NCBI GenBank assembly: GCA_015680685.1
Contig: MNCI01011934.1
Span: 40,382-104,381 of the forward strand
Length of the DNA: 64,000 nucleotides
Source: Gnetum montanum
Lineage: Eukaryota; Streptophyta; Gnetopsida; Gnetales; Gnetaceae
Reading direction: 5' to 3'
Each line of letters opens with the position of its first letter. The first letter of the stretch is position 1. Under the pieces are notes generated by a model. That model made no database searches and was not told the DNA's origin. It saw nothing but the letters and a program-made list of their open reading frames with translations. Position numbers and translations under genes: made by a program. This document shows, in pieces, positions 43,991 through 55,934 of this stretch.

Positions 43991-45560
43991 GCTTTTTATT
44001 TTTTATTTTTAAATTTTTTTAGGTGAAAAAAGATTAACTTTATGGTTAACTATTTTAATGTTTCAATGATCTCAAATGTAGGCTTTAAAGGAATTCATAT
44101 TTATTGGCTTTAAAACATAAATAAGATTGCTCAAATTTTTAAATTCTTATAAAAGTTTAAGTATACCAATATATAGGCCTATTAAAGATTGTAAATTATC
44201 TTTATGAAATTTACGTTCAATTGCATATATTTATTGGATATTTTCTTTCATGTATATAGGGCACTTAGGTTCTAAATATTCTTATTAAAAATAAATTATT
44301 TAAGGCTACATCTTAGTTACCCAAAATGACTACCATTGAGAAAATTGTAGTTCCTAGTAAGTTTAATTCATAGGTCATAAGTTTGAAATAAAAACTAATA
44401 TATATGTTTCGTTTAGGTAAATTTATTTGATTTTTTTTTTTTACTTTTTAACATAAAATATTTATTTCTCCTAATTTGCATATTATATAGCATAGTTTAC
44501 ATGCCCACTTGTTAAGAATTTATGATGTTATATAATAATGTTGTTTTTTTATTCTATATGTATTGTCCATTGGCCAAAATCTAAATAATAGGTTTATATA
44601 TTTTTGACCCTACATCAACTTCATTTTATTTTGCATTTTATAATAAATTTTTTGAACTTACACTATTATAGCATTAGGAATTAAGTATTAGTGCACTTTG
44701 TTCAAGTATGTAGATTTTGGTTTGTAAGTCACATGTTCAATTCCAATTAGTATGTCGAGATATATGTTAGTTGTAGTAAAGTAAACATGTTATTGGTTAA
44801 TTATGAATTCTAAAGCTTTTATAAAAAATATAATGAGGAAAACTGAAATGAAATGAAGCTTTATTATGTATGAAGATCTATAGGATCTATTGGACAGATA
44901 TTACATTTTCATAAAAAATTATGATAGACTCTACAAATTGACCAAGCACCAATGGGAGCATAAAAAATAAATCAAACAAGTTGTTTGCTATAACATTATA
45001 ACACTATCTTAAATGGATAGTTAAAAAATAAGGAAGAAACACATGTAACCCATCTTTAAGGGCTCCTGATCTCCACAAGCTACAAATGTGCTCTTCTCAA
45101 GGAAGTTAAATCCATCTTCCACCATCAATTCTAAGATTATAAGAACTTAAGTGAAGTTTGCTAGAAGCATTTCGATAATTCATTAGAATAATAATTGAGA
45201 GATAAGAGATAGTGAGCTACTATATCTAGTTTATTAGATTTAATATGGTGTAAATAAAATTGTCTCTTGCCTTCCACATTAAACCACATTTGTATTAAAA
45301 CTTTCTACTTGACTAGTTGGTGAATATGCATAGGATTTTGTTGCATGTCCTCCTAAGAGATATTCCATTTTCTCAACCATTGCATCCATGAAATACCAAC
45401 TACAATGTTGTAAATCCTTAAGAACTACTTTAGAGAATTTGTCTTGTCATAAGATATGTAAACTATGAGTGTATGTAATGAATGACATAAGACTTTATTT
45501 TTCTAGAGGTAATAAATCACATTCACATAATAATATTAAGTAAGGTGTTTGTATGTTTAC
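43991..45560. other. AT-rich spacer, nothing firm recognised
   Basis: Very A/T-rich. No reading frame with a motif and no RNA gene. A single tRNA-B-box-like 'catgttcaattcc' near 44727 has no matching A box. Confidence 0.4.
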
Positions 45561-45589
45561 CTTTAACTCATTAAGAATTTTTTTTTTTT

Positions 45590-46035
45590 GCATTCCTTAA
45601 ATATCTTTTCAAAATTTAGCACTAAGTTCAAGTCCCCAAACAACAAATCCATACAATACACTAGGATAGATAGTTTGAAAAAGTTCCTTTATAACCATCC
45701 AAGCCAAAAGTCCTGAATCATCACACTTATTTTTGAAAGTATACAGAGCCTTGAAACCTCTTGTTATTTTTCTTTGATCTACTTCCCCGACATATAATTG
45801 TTCATATAAGTGAGACCCAAATATTTAAAAGAATCTACTATTTGCACAGTAGTACCTCCAAAATGAAAGTTATAATAGATATTTCTTATACCCAAGATCA
45901 TCAATTTGGTTTTATCTAGATTTACTTTATGATCATATGAATGAAAATAATTTTCCAAAATTTGCAAGATATTTTGCATACCTTCTATCAAGGCAACATC
46001 ATCTACGTATAAAAATAATGACTAATATAAAATTT
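45590..46035 (-). pseudogene. LINE (non-LTR) reverse transcriptase fragment
   Basis: The minus strand reads FLYVDDVALIEG at about 46030-45980 (the YxDD active site), continues in the open frame 45991-45779 with HKVNLDKTKLMILG and VDSFKYLGLTY, and after frame breaks shows GFKALYTFKNK and LFQTIYPSVLYGFVVWGLEL near 45740-45625. This order (YxDD, LNxxKTKxMxxG, FKYLG, LYGxxxW) is that of the palm-to-thumb part of L1/LINE-type reverse transcriptases. No endonuclease or 5' part is present, as expected for a 5'-truncated, old insertion. Confidence 0.75.
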
Positions 46036-46055
46036 AGTATTAAATGTAGGGTATA

Positions 46056-46711
46056 ATGTTTAGAGCACCTATAAAGGACAAGCGACAACAAATAATTTTC
46101 AATGTATCCAAGTTGAGAAAAAATGAAATAATTAGAAATGAAGATGATTACAATGATGATATAGAAATAAAAGAAGCTCTTTCAACAAAAAAGAAAAAAA
46201 ATATATTTAAAAAATCATTCCAAAATCAATGGAAACTAGTGCATCCTTGGGAAACTCTTATTCTCATAAATGAAGAAGAAGGAAACCTTTATTCATTATG
46301 TGCAAAGTATAAAGCTTTTATACTAGCAACACCATTTGCAAATGAAGTAGTATAATTCAGTTAAGTGGACTAAATCTTCATGTAAATTCTACAACTTATA
46401 AAACATTATTTAATCATGAAAAATTAAAGTACCAAAAGTCCTATTTATGGGGTGAAAAGCATGTTGAACACATGGTAGAAAGTGAGCAATCAAGAATTAT
46501 AAATGTGGTAGAGAATATGTATTTCATTGCTACAAAAGATTTTTCATTGGAGTTATATCTAGATTTGTGTGATCAATTGAAGTATAAAGGACTTTCAAAT
46601 ATGCCATTAGCAAATGAATATGCCTCATATATTAGTGTTACATCATTTAAGGAACTTCTTATAGTTGCAAGAGAGACATATTGGAAAAAGCTAGCTACAA
46701 AAATATTTTAA
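46056..46711 (+). pseudogene. hAT-like (ZNF862-type) transposase, N-terminal part
   Basis: Two reading frames, 46056-46355 and 46472-46711, are linked by about 115 broken bases. The first has FKKSFQNQWKLVHPWETLIL and a Lys-rich stretch, like the segment before the TTF-type zinc finger; the expected Cys pattern is reduced to SLCAKYKAF. The second reads IINVVENMYFIATKDFSLEL and LPLANEYASYISVTSFKELL-type sequence, the conserved helix after the zinc finger in ZNF862-like hAT proteins (pattern V..MKN.Y.lAKEdi). The first catalytic Asp block is not seen. The C-terminal part appears at 63256-64000, beyond element D and the caulimovirid, in the same orientation. Confidence 0.6.
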
Positions 46712-46715
46712 GTTT

Positions 46716-46740
46716 TTATTTTATTTTATTTTATTTTATG
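46716..46740. repeat. (TTTTA)n microsatellite
   Basis: Five tandem ATTTT units directly after the hAT-like reading frame. Confidence 0.8.
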
Positions 46741-46871
46741 AAAGTACTAATAAAGTTATGGAGTAAAATATAGTAGTGTGCATGGCTTATTTATGGGATA
46801 ATGAAAATAGCCTTCCTATAACAAAGTTTAAACAACTTCTTAAAATTCAAAATAATATAGTTGAATCCATG

Positions 46872-47657
46872 TGATGAGTGGCGAGATTCCCCTATGCCCA
46901 ACCATATGAAGTACAAGCGTTCACATGCGATTTGGTCAAATTTGCAGACCTTAAGTTCTTAAGTACATTGGTTTCAAGGAAGTGAAATCTAACTGGCATG
47001 ATCGTTGTCTTCTTAGTTCCACTTGTGACGTACAAGTATATGGGTAAGTGTAACTGAGGTATGTGATTTTTATGATTTTATATTTTATAAGTTTAATTGC
47101 CTACAACCAGAATGAAAGGTAGAGTAATTTAAGATCTCATTCATCTACTACCTAGCTAGCCTAAGATGAGTACCCGTTCCCACTCTCCAGACACATCCTG
47201 AATGCATATAGTGTTGTTGGGTTACCAAGTGCTACACGTATGCCCAAAGTGGTCGTGTTCGTGTTCATTAATAATTGGAAATTAATTGCCTAATTAAAGT
47301 GTATTGAAGTAAAGTACATGAATATTAAATGCATTAAAAGAAACATTAATGTATTCTCAGTGTTGCAAGGATTATCAAAAGGGTTCATTTTTTATTTCTG
47401 TCACACTGTTGTGCTTAGGTACATCAGTGCTCAAACAAAGATTTGTACCCAGTTAGATTCCTACTGTAGGAACTCAAAAAATATTTTAACTCTGGATAAA
47501 ACAAACTACAAGAGCTTTGATATGCTATGACAAGAATTGATGAGAAATTATGTGCCCAAGTGCTATATTTATAGGTTGGCATATACCTCGTGATATCGGA
47601 TATTTGACATTGCATCTTGAGATTTGATATCAAAGTAGATCAAAACATGATTCATCA
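46872..47657 (-). repeat. Element D 3' LTR
   Basis: On the minus strand TGATGAATC (47657) to CACTCATCA (46872). Its TATA box, CCTATAAATATAGC, is near 47563-47575, and U3 contains GATATCAAA and CCGATATCACG words. It pairs with 55935-56774, from which it lacks about 54 bases. Confidence 0.8.
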
Positions 47658-47668
47658 TACCCCCATAA
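47658..47668 (-). promoter_or_regulatory. Element D polypurine tract
   Basis: The minus strand reads TTATGGGGGTA immediately before the TGATGAATC of the 3' LTR, the same tract as in A and B. Confidence 0.7.
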
Positions 47669-49610
47669 TTGAATGAAAACTCCTCCTCAAGTGAAGAAGA
47701 GGAGGAAAAAGTTTCTTACAAAATATTGGGAAGGTATGGGATTATTGATTGACATGCAAACTAACTCAGATGGAATAGATAAACTCTAAGTGTCCAAGTG
47801 TATGAAATTATAATCATTTACAAAATTGGATGTTCATGACAAGAGAAGTGAACACCCTAGACAAAGCTGACATCCACTCCTTAGGTAGCCGAAGAGTGAG
47901 GAAGAAGATTCAATGATCATGAAGAGTCCTTGTCACATGTTGTTGTTGTGGCTTCTTCCTTTGTGAAGACAATCCTGCTTCCATTCCATGCATTCTATCC
48001 ACGCTTCCCACTACAATCACAACAAAATCATGGATTAGTATGCAATGTGTAACATATAGCTTTGAAGTACCTTGTCTTATTAGTAGTTGTACTTGGCTAG
48101 GTTGTGTTTGTGATGGATGAATTTTGATAATAGTATTAGTAGGAATGCTAAAAAATATGGTGGAATGGATAAGTAGTTCATTAGCAAATTTTGAAAAGTC
48201 CAAGAATAATAAAATACTTGAGGAAGGTTAAAGAATTCACAACAAAGAAAATAAAAAGATTTCACCAAATATTGTTGTGAAGGTATGCACAATAAGATGT
48301 CATTGATGGGACAACCAAAAGGACTTGACTGTGAGGATTTCTAAGGGTAAAGAACTTGACGAATCCAACCAAAATATATGCAAGTGGATCCTCCCCATAG
48401 CAAGCACAAGCCTTTTATTTCCCTTACATAACTTCAAACCAAGGAGTCCATGGGCCTTGTGGATGATTAATGGTTATAAAAATTTAAGTACAAAAACCCA
48501 GAAGAAACTACCTAAGAATATCAACACATCAAACCAAGACATCAAACAAGAACATGAAACTGGCAGTGAGGTGACACATGGAAAGCATAGATGGATGAGA
48601 GAGAGTGGAATGGATTCCCTAATTAAGGTCACATGAAGTCTCTTGTAAAGTTTGTGGTTAAATGACTTGATAAAATATATCTTTAGTCCAAACCAAAACC
48701 AACCACATTTAGTGACTTCACATCACCATTCTAAGACTAGTCTATCCCCCTGAGACATAAGAGTGCTTCCACAAAACAAACACCATTCCTTATTGGAGAA
48801 GAAAAGAGAAGTAGGAAGTGAGGAAGTGCCTTAGTTAGAGGGGACCTTCAAGCATGGTAACATGTCTTTCTAGTTCCATAACTAGTGCTTGTAGCTTATT
48901 TATTTTATCTAAGGGATTTCCTTTGAATTCCCATTGGGTGATTTTTTTTATGATGGAAACCAAACTATGCAAAAACTTATTCAACTTTCTATTATTGGTC
49001 AACATGCAATAGTAAGAAATCCATGAAAACATACATGCACCCAAGTAGAAAGGCACAAAGAATACCGAATCCCCTTGAAGTCACACCTTGTTCAAACCTT
49101 TGAGCCCTTTTCAAATCTAGAAACTACCAAAGTTACAAATTTGTTAAAGTTTTATTAATGAAAAAGAGACTGCACTTTTCTAGAACAAGGAAAACCATGG
49201 AGTTTGTGAATGGGTGGATGTTGTGGACTCACTACCTATTTCATGAAAAAGAAACCATGTCCTAGTTATCAAGAATAAAATTCAAAGCTATAATCTAGAT
49301 ACCAACAATCAAATAAATAAATAGTACATACCACTATCAAGCAACCAATTACCACTATGCCTAGCACTTATTAACAAAAAGTTGAAAAATCACACCAAAA
49401 TAAAAGAAAGTGTAAAATAGTCAAGAAATAGCAAATGTACTAATGATGGTGTAAAAAAATGAGAAAATATTAATAACATGAAAAAAGGTGTAAAATAAAG
49501 AATGTGCAAAAAAAAATTTGTAAAAGTCAAAAGGTGTAAAACAAAAACATGTAAGATAAAAAGTGGAAAAACTAAGGAGTCGCTTATATAGTTAGCATGG
49601 ATGGCCATCT
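47669..49610 (-). other. Element D 3' spacer
   Basis: No domain. Near the 3' LTR, 'aaaactcctcctcaagtgaa' matches 'aaaaactcgtcctcgagtta' of A at 13444. The part from about 48380 matches A from about 17170. The A-specific ORF segment is absent between these two matches. A-rich tracts at 49440-49570 correspond to those at 18240-18370. Confidence 0.55.
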
Positions 49611-50640
49611 CCTCCATGATTGAGTTAAAAGGAGGAGATTCGAAATATTAAAAGTGGTTGTCCATTCGATGAGGCATTTGTTGCATTAGCTCACTTATGC
49701 TTGTGGAAAGGTTTGACTTGTTTTATGTTGACCAACTATTTTCTATTTAGGCTTTTAGGTTTGTAGATCATCATGGCCCCAGAAGGAAAAGTTTTGTAAA
49801 TTATATAAGGTCCATCCCACAATGTTTAGAACTTAGTTCGTTGAGGTATGTGTGTGGCGTTCCAGTAGAAAACCTTATCTCTTAGTTGAAATTTGACTTT
49901 TCTAATTCTGAGGTCATGGCACTTTTTGTTGAATGTCTTGTGCAACTTGTTAGATGGAAAGGCCACCAATCAATTTTTGTCTAGCAAGTTGAGAGCCATT
50001 AATTTTTCTTTTTGTGCTAGAGTTAAGTCAGGGTCAAGGTCATAGGCTATTGAAAGTGTATGAAGCTTAGATTGAATAAGAAGTATTGGTACTTTTGCGT
50101 ACACTAACTCATAGGGAGAATAGCCTATAGGAAGTTTTCATGTTAAGCAGTAGGCCCAAAGGGCATCATTGAGTTTTGTGCTTTAGTCTTTCTTATATTT
50201 GTTGATAGTTTGTGTTAGAATCTTTGTGATTTCTCTATTTGTAACCTTAACCTAACCATTGACTTGGGGGTGGTAGGGTTTTGTGAGTTTATGTTCAACC
50301 CCCAAGAATTGCATAAGTTTCCAAAAAGTAGTGCCTATAAAGTGAGCTCCATTATTAGAAATTAATGCATGTGGAACACCAAACTTGTTTACAACATTTT
50401 TTTGTACAAATCGAGTAGTAGTAGAAGATGTATAGTTAGTGATGGCCATTACTTGTACTCATTTCATACAATAGTCAATAGTGACTATGATGTACACCTT
50501 TCCATTTGACATGGGTCTGATAAAACCCATGAAATCAATGCCCTAGATGTCGAAGGGTTCCAGTGGTTGGATCCACTATTGAAGTCTCTCTATTCAAGCA
50601 GTCATTCCACCATCTCATTGGGAGTGTTCATAAGAGTGGA
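49611..50640 (-). pseudogene. Element D integrase, catalytic residues lost
   Basis: The open stretch 50449-50252 reads TTRFVQKNVVNKFGVPHALI and then ISNNGAHF, where element A has ISDNGTHF, so the second catalytic Asp has become Asn. Immediately downstream the sequence corresponding to SGQAEVTNRE of A reads NG-stop-VKVTNRE, so Gln is now a stop and the catalytic Glu has become Lys. The C-terminal part shows YWNATHIPQRTKF and LWDGPYIIYKTFPSG (about 49880-49760). All three changes are G to A or C to T. Confidence 0.75.
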
Positions 50641-51045
50641 CATATTAATCAGCATCCCTAGAGATTGTTGGCCAATAATACCTTACCATCAAGGTTTTAA
50701 TGGTCATGCATCTCCTAGCATAGTGGCCCCCACAGGACCTTCATGAGCATCTTGGAGAACATGCATTTAATCAGTATCAAGGAAACAGTAATGAACCAGG
50801 CCATCAGTGCATACCTTATAAAGGTATCCATTGATCTCCATGAAGCATTTTACCTAGTGAAGAAACTGTTATTTCTTCCAATGGTCCAACCCTTGTGGCA
50901 TCTCCTAGGTGAGAAGATAGGTGAGAATGCCATCATACCATTTGGGTTTAGTGGGTAATTATTTAGTTATAGCCTCAACAAAGAGGAGTTCATCAGGAAA
51001 TAGACTAGATAGTGAGCTTTCATCCTTTTTTCTATCCCATTGTAA

Positions 51046-51390
51046 CTAAGACAAGTGGTTAGGGATCACATTTTTAGTGCCCTTTGGAACTACCACCGTA
51101 AGATCGAATTCCTGTATGATCACCAACCACCATATGACATGGGGACTTACCATTGGCTTGTTCATTAGGAAGTAGATGGTGCCATGGTCTGTGTACACAA
51201 ATACTTTGTATTTGAACTTCTCTTGAGCAAACACCACTACTATTAATTCATTTTCTATGGTAGTGTAGCTCACCTGTGCACCCATAATGCTTTGACTTCT
51301 GTAGTGGATATAATATGGATGTTTCTTGTCATTCATCTATGTAAGCATAGCTCCTATGATGTAATTTGATGCATCCATCATGACATGAGA
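51046..51390 (-). pseudogene. Element D RNase H domain
   Basis: The frame 51336-51046 contains TTIENELIVVVFAQEKFKYK (catalytic Glu region), VYTDHGTIYFLMNKPMVSPH (third Asp region) and QEFDLTVV. The first Asp block, corresponding to IMTDASNYALGAVLT in A, is visible just upstream at about 51390-51350 as VMMDASNYI. It is homologous to A over its length and broken by an upstream stop. Confidence 0.7.
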
Positions 51391-52420
51391 TGGTTTGGAG
51401 TAGTTGGGTGCTTGTAGGATTAGGGTTTCTACAAGTTTCTCTTTCAATTGCTGGAATGCTTTTTCACATTCCATGGTTGAGAAAAATGGATCATCTTTCT
51501 TTGTTAGCTCAACCAATGATTTTGTGATCTTAGAGAAATTCTCTATGAATTGTCAATAGTAGCCTATATGTCCAAGGAATGACTGAACATCTTTGATAGT
51601 TTTTAGTCGGCGAGTTATTCCTTGGATAACCCTTATTTTTTTGTTGTCAACCTTAATTCCTGCTTGTGATATTTTGTGCCCCAACATAATGCCCTTCTGG
51701 ACCATTAGATGACTCTTCTACCAATTGAGCCATAAGTTTATTTTAACACATTGTTTTAGTACTTGCTCAAGGTGGTCCAATGCTTGCTCAAATGTAGCTT
51801 CATAAGTGGAGAAGTCATCCATGAAGACTCCCACACCACTACTAATCTCCTATTTAAAAATGCTAAGGACTAGGCATTGTAATGTAGTAGGGGCATTGCA
51901 CAGACCAAAAGGCATCTTGTGATATGCAAAATTTCACTAGGGACTTGTGAATGTTGTTTTGGTTTAGTCGTTTGGTGTGATCTAGATTTGGTTATAACCA
52001 CTATAACCATCTAGAAAACTTTAGTAGCAATGCTCGGATACTATGTTTAACAACTAATCAACAAATGGCAATGAAAAATGGTCCTTGAATGTTACCATAT
52101 TTAGTTGCTGAAAATCAATGTAGATACATAACTTGCCACCTTTCTTGGATACAACAACAAGTGGACTAACCCACTCACTATCCATAATGGGATAGATAAA
52201 CCCTACCTTGAGGAGTTATTTGATTTTCTCCTTGACGATCTACTTTAGTTTGGGGTTTAACGCCTTTGCAGCTACCTCTATGGCTTCATGGATAGATTAG
52301 TGTAGATACGATGCTATCATATCCTAGGATCAATCCCTATAAATTTAGGATATGATTAAGAAAAGGCTGCCGACCATTTTTCAACCACTTTTAGCAGCAT
52401 CTTTTTTTTTATTTTCAAGC
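51391..52420 (-). pseudogene. Element D reverse transcriptase
   Basis: No long frame survives, but the minus strand at 51840-51781 reads SGVGVFMDDFSTYEATFEQA with the active site FMDDFS intact, and nearby MPFGLCNAP (about 51918-51890) and LGHI.YY-type text (about 51590-51550) match A. Athila-type RT by the FMDDFS box. Multiple stops. Confidence 0.75.
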
Positions 52421-52792
52421 TAGATTTGCATTAATTATGATTGGCTTCCCATTTTTTAAGAACACATATTTGATGTTGGCCTATAGCATTTTCAGTTCAA
52501 GCGGCCCTTACTTGAAGTTTTTAGGAATTTCCAACTCTTCCTAGTAGGTATCATCATTGACATCATTAAAGAGTTGGTGATGAACTTACTCTAGTTCATC
52601 CATTCCTACGACATATGCACATGTCAGGCTCTCAATTGGTTCCATGCAAAGTGTGCTACTTTTAGAATCAGTAATCAGTCATTGGATGCCCTCTTGTTTA
52701 GTGGTTATTGTGTATAGACACCTTTGAATATTAGCTTAAGGTGTATAATGCTTGCATGTAGAGATGGATGCTCATTTCATTGATCAAAATTT

Positions 52793-53180
52793 CTACACAT
52801 AATTGCACTCTGTATCATTGTATGGGATGCATGGAACACACTTCTTCTCAATCTTCCCAAATTCGTTTTCTTTGGATATTTCCAGGGAAAGATCTTGGAT
52901 GCCCATTTTTGCATCATCAGTGTTTAGCCATGTCCATTCTTGCATCACTAGAAAATCAAAGGAATAAGACCACCCATATATAGTGGTCACAATGTCTTCT
53001 ACCAATCCCAATGAAATAGTGATGGATTGGTCTACCAATTCTAATTTGATATTTCTCTTCTTGAGAGGAGGTAGGTGCCATGCAGTATACATCTCATGAA
53101 AGATTAGGTTAACACTAGAACCAGAATCAAGAAGAGCTTTTCATGGTTCATTTCTGTCAATCTACATCTAATTCAAAGGA
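52793..53180 (-). pseudogene. Element D aspartic protease
   Basis: The active-site region near 53150-53105 (LLDSGSSVNLIF-like reading on the minus strand) is followed by the open frame 53092-52793: MYTAWHLPPLKKRNIKLELV, DQSITISLGLVEDIVTTIYG, then a shortened flap region where the IIGRAWL motif is reduced to QEWTWLN. Compared with A and B, about ten residues around that motif are missing. Non-functional. Confidence 0.7.
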
Positions 53181-53475
53181 CATTCAGGATCAACTAATTT
53201 CCTAGGAAGGTTGCTAGCATGGATCCAATTAGATACAACATGAGTAAGCATAGCAGTATGAATCCTGGGGGGTATTTGGTTTGAAGGGGACTCAAAGGAA
53301 TTTGGTACAAAGGAAGATGGAGAAACAAGGTCACCAATCATAGGTGTATTTGAGGGCTTAGGTGGACTTTTGGGTCAAAAGAAAGGTCTTTTCTTTGGTC
53401 AAGTGTCCAAACCATTTGGTGGATAAATTGGTTGTAGATTTATGTTCTTGGTAGCATTGCGTTACTGCAGTTGAG

Positions 53476-55774
53476 CTAGGAGTTCATCCTACATAGATGG
53501 AGTAGGTGGTAACTATGTGGAGGGAGGAGGAAGATGTGTAGGAACAAGAGGAGGATAAGGGTAAAAGGCGGTATTCCTTCTTGCATGTGAAGAATGAGTT
53601 TGATAATAATTACAATGGTGGTAGTGAGATTGGAAAGTAGAAATGTTATTGGAAGAGTCATGTGGAGACAGAGGTTGCTAAATGTAGTACCCATATGGGT
53701 CAGGTTGTCTATAAGGGTATTGCTACCTTGGCAATGCCAACGTCCATGACTGTGGTTGTTTCCACTGTTGATACTGCTCATATGATTATAGTGGAGTTCC
53801 ACTTGGATAATATTATTGTGTCTAGTGAAACTGTCTAGAATTTCCATGAGGATATGACAATCTTCTAGAGGTTTGCCTTTGTGCTAGTTGTGGATTCAAA
53901 GCATACACCCCAGATTTTTATAAGTGCGACACAATAGGACAACATCCCTTAGTATGTACATAATGGTAGATTTCACACCCACCATCATCATCTAATTCAC
54001 TTCCCACAACTTCCTCTATTGCAGCAATATTACCCTTATCTTTTTGAATGGAACACTCAGCTTCCTTAAGCCTCCTACGCTCACAATCACTACCTTGTTC
54101 TTTGGACTTTTCAACAATTTTTAGGATAGCTTGAAATTTGCTATCCATGGAGTCCCATAACTGATCAACCTTGGCCATAATTTCATTTTGAAATTTCTGA
54201 AGCAACAAGGTTTTTCTATTCACCACCTCATCAAGTGTTGATTCCTCCTCACTATTACAAAATCGAACCTTCCTCTTATAAATGGAATGATGATGGTTAT
54301 ATTCTTCTGCACTTTCTCTTTTCCTTATTTCTCCTTCCTCTTTAGCTACCTACTTAATCAATCTTTGGATCTGATGGATGCTTAATTTTGATAGTTTTCC
54401 TTGGGCATAAATGCCAAGGGTTGTCCTTGTTTCTGATTGAAGCCCATCTATAATGTGGTGAAGTTGGTCTAGTTGAGGATAACCACGGCTAGGACATTTA
54501 TGCATTAAGGAATAGTATCGTTCAATGGCAATGTCCAAGGGTTCATGTGTCCCTTGTTTCCATCCTTGGATCTACCTCCTGAAGTTGGAAATTTGGGAGT
54601 ACGTTTGATATTTATGATTAAACAATTCAAGCATTGTACTCCATCGTTTGATAGATTCTAGTTCTAAGGACTAATACTAGTTCTCTGCATCTTTAATGAG
54701 TGTCCTTGGAAACAACTTAAGCTTCTACCACTCATTTTCTATGTTCTGCAAGTCACATGCATCTTGAAAAGCCTAGAGATAGTTCTGCATATTTGAGTTG
54801 TATCCCCTTTTAAATTGAGAAATATTGTTTATGTTTATTCTTTTGATCTGACTATCCTTTACATGCCTTGTAGGGATTCTCATTGCTTCTACAATGTTTA
54901 GCATACTTTAGACAACAAGAAAAGGCTCATAGAGGACATGATTTTGGTGCCTATGATGCCCTTTACTACCCCATTGTTCATGGCATCGCGTCTCTCTTGA
55001 ATGCTCGTGCCCCTGATCTTGACTTGCCTAATAGTCCCTTAGATCATTTCAATCTCGTCGGTTGCCTCCATCATGGTCGTGCCTCCTATGGTTGTAATCA
55101 GAGCTAGAAGAAGAAGAAGATGATAATGAAGGTGAAGAGGAAGGAGTACTAGCATCATCACGGTGCCTACTACCCCCTCTTCGGTGATCACGACCATGAT
55201 CACGATTTTGTTTCTTGTTCGCATCCTTGCCTTGACTTGCCTCTTTGGATCCTTCTTTGTCATTCGATCCATTCTTTCGAAAACTAGGATTGTGAGCTAT
55301 GGACTGCAGATTTTGGTTTTGACCTTCTTCACCAAAGTCAAAGAGAGGAATTTCACTAAATGGAAAACCCCTAGAGAAGGGTTCTCCATCATCTTTTTGG
55401 TATAGCAAGAATGGAAAATCACTAAACCCTTTTTCCTTCATAGATTCATAGCGCTATTCTAGTTTGAGACATTATGCATCAGTGGGATGATAATCCCTGG
55501 CATCATTATCCTACACAACATACTCAACATGAAGTCCTTGAAGACCTATTCATATCAATGTTTGTTTGAGCATTGTAGGAATGGATCGATTCGGCGACAA
55601 CACAATGTTGTCCTCCATGTCATGCCATTGTAGCTATTCATCCTGGTGTAGCATGAAAGTAAAATTTAATACATACTCATCAGGATGAGCATATACCACT
55701 TTGTGTTGTTGGGGCACTAGCTGATGCACTTTGTCAAACTTGCGCAGAGAATCAGTCCTATGAGAAGAAGACAT
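53476..55774 (-). pseudogene. Element D gag and linker
   Basis: The start at 55774 (ATGTCTTCTTCTCATAGG) matches B. It continues with an HQDEQLQWHD region, then 55441-55049 with a Ser-rich run of about 15 Ser around 55130-55090 and Arg/His-rich text (RNA-binding type). The capsid segments are at about 54890-54590 and 54538-54350 (CPSRGYPQLDQLHHIIDGLQ), then 54226-53918 (KVDQLWDSMDSKFQAILKI). A knuckle-like CEIYHYVHTKGCC lies at about 53975-53935. The Gln/Tyr/Pro-rich linker extends to about 53476. Several stops. Confidence 0.7.
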
Positions 55775-55915
55775 CTTACGTTAGAAACTAAAATGCAATG
55801 TGCTTCTTTAAAATTTTTGTAGTAATTGTAACATATGATATGACTCTAAGGTTCATTCCAATGATTTTGAATAATTTCCACTAAATCCTAAATAGTGAAC
55901 ATAACAACTAAAAGG

Positions 55916-55933
55916 TACCTGACAACAACACCA
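55916..55933 (-). promoter_or_regulatory. Element D primer-binding site (worn tRNA-Asp type)
   Basis: The minus strand reads TGGTGTTGTTGTCAGG one base inside the 5' LTR. It matches the tRNA-Asp complement TGGCGCCGTTGCCGGG if several C to T and G to A changes are allowed. The position is right; the sequence alone would not be convincing. Confidence 0.55.
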
Positions 55934-55934
55934 A

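Noticed and set aside
44700-44770. tRNA-like B box (catgttcaattcc) suggesting a SINE
   Set aside because: No A box at the right distance, no poly-A or T-rich tail with flanking duplication. A single box is expected by chance.
48325-48636. 103-codon + strand frame in the 3' spacer of D
   Set aside because: No motif. The region aligns with non-coding spacer of A and lies antisense to the element.
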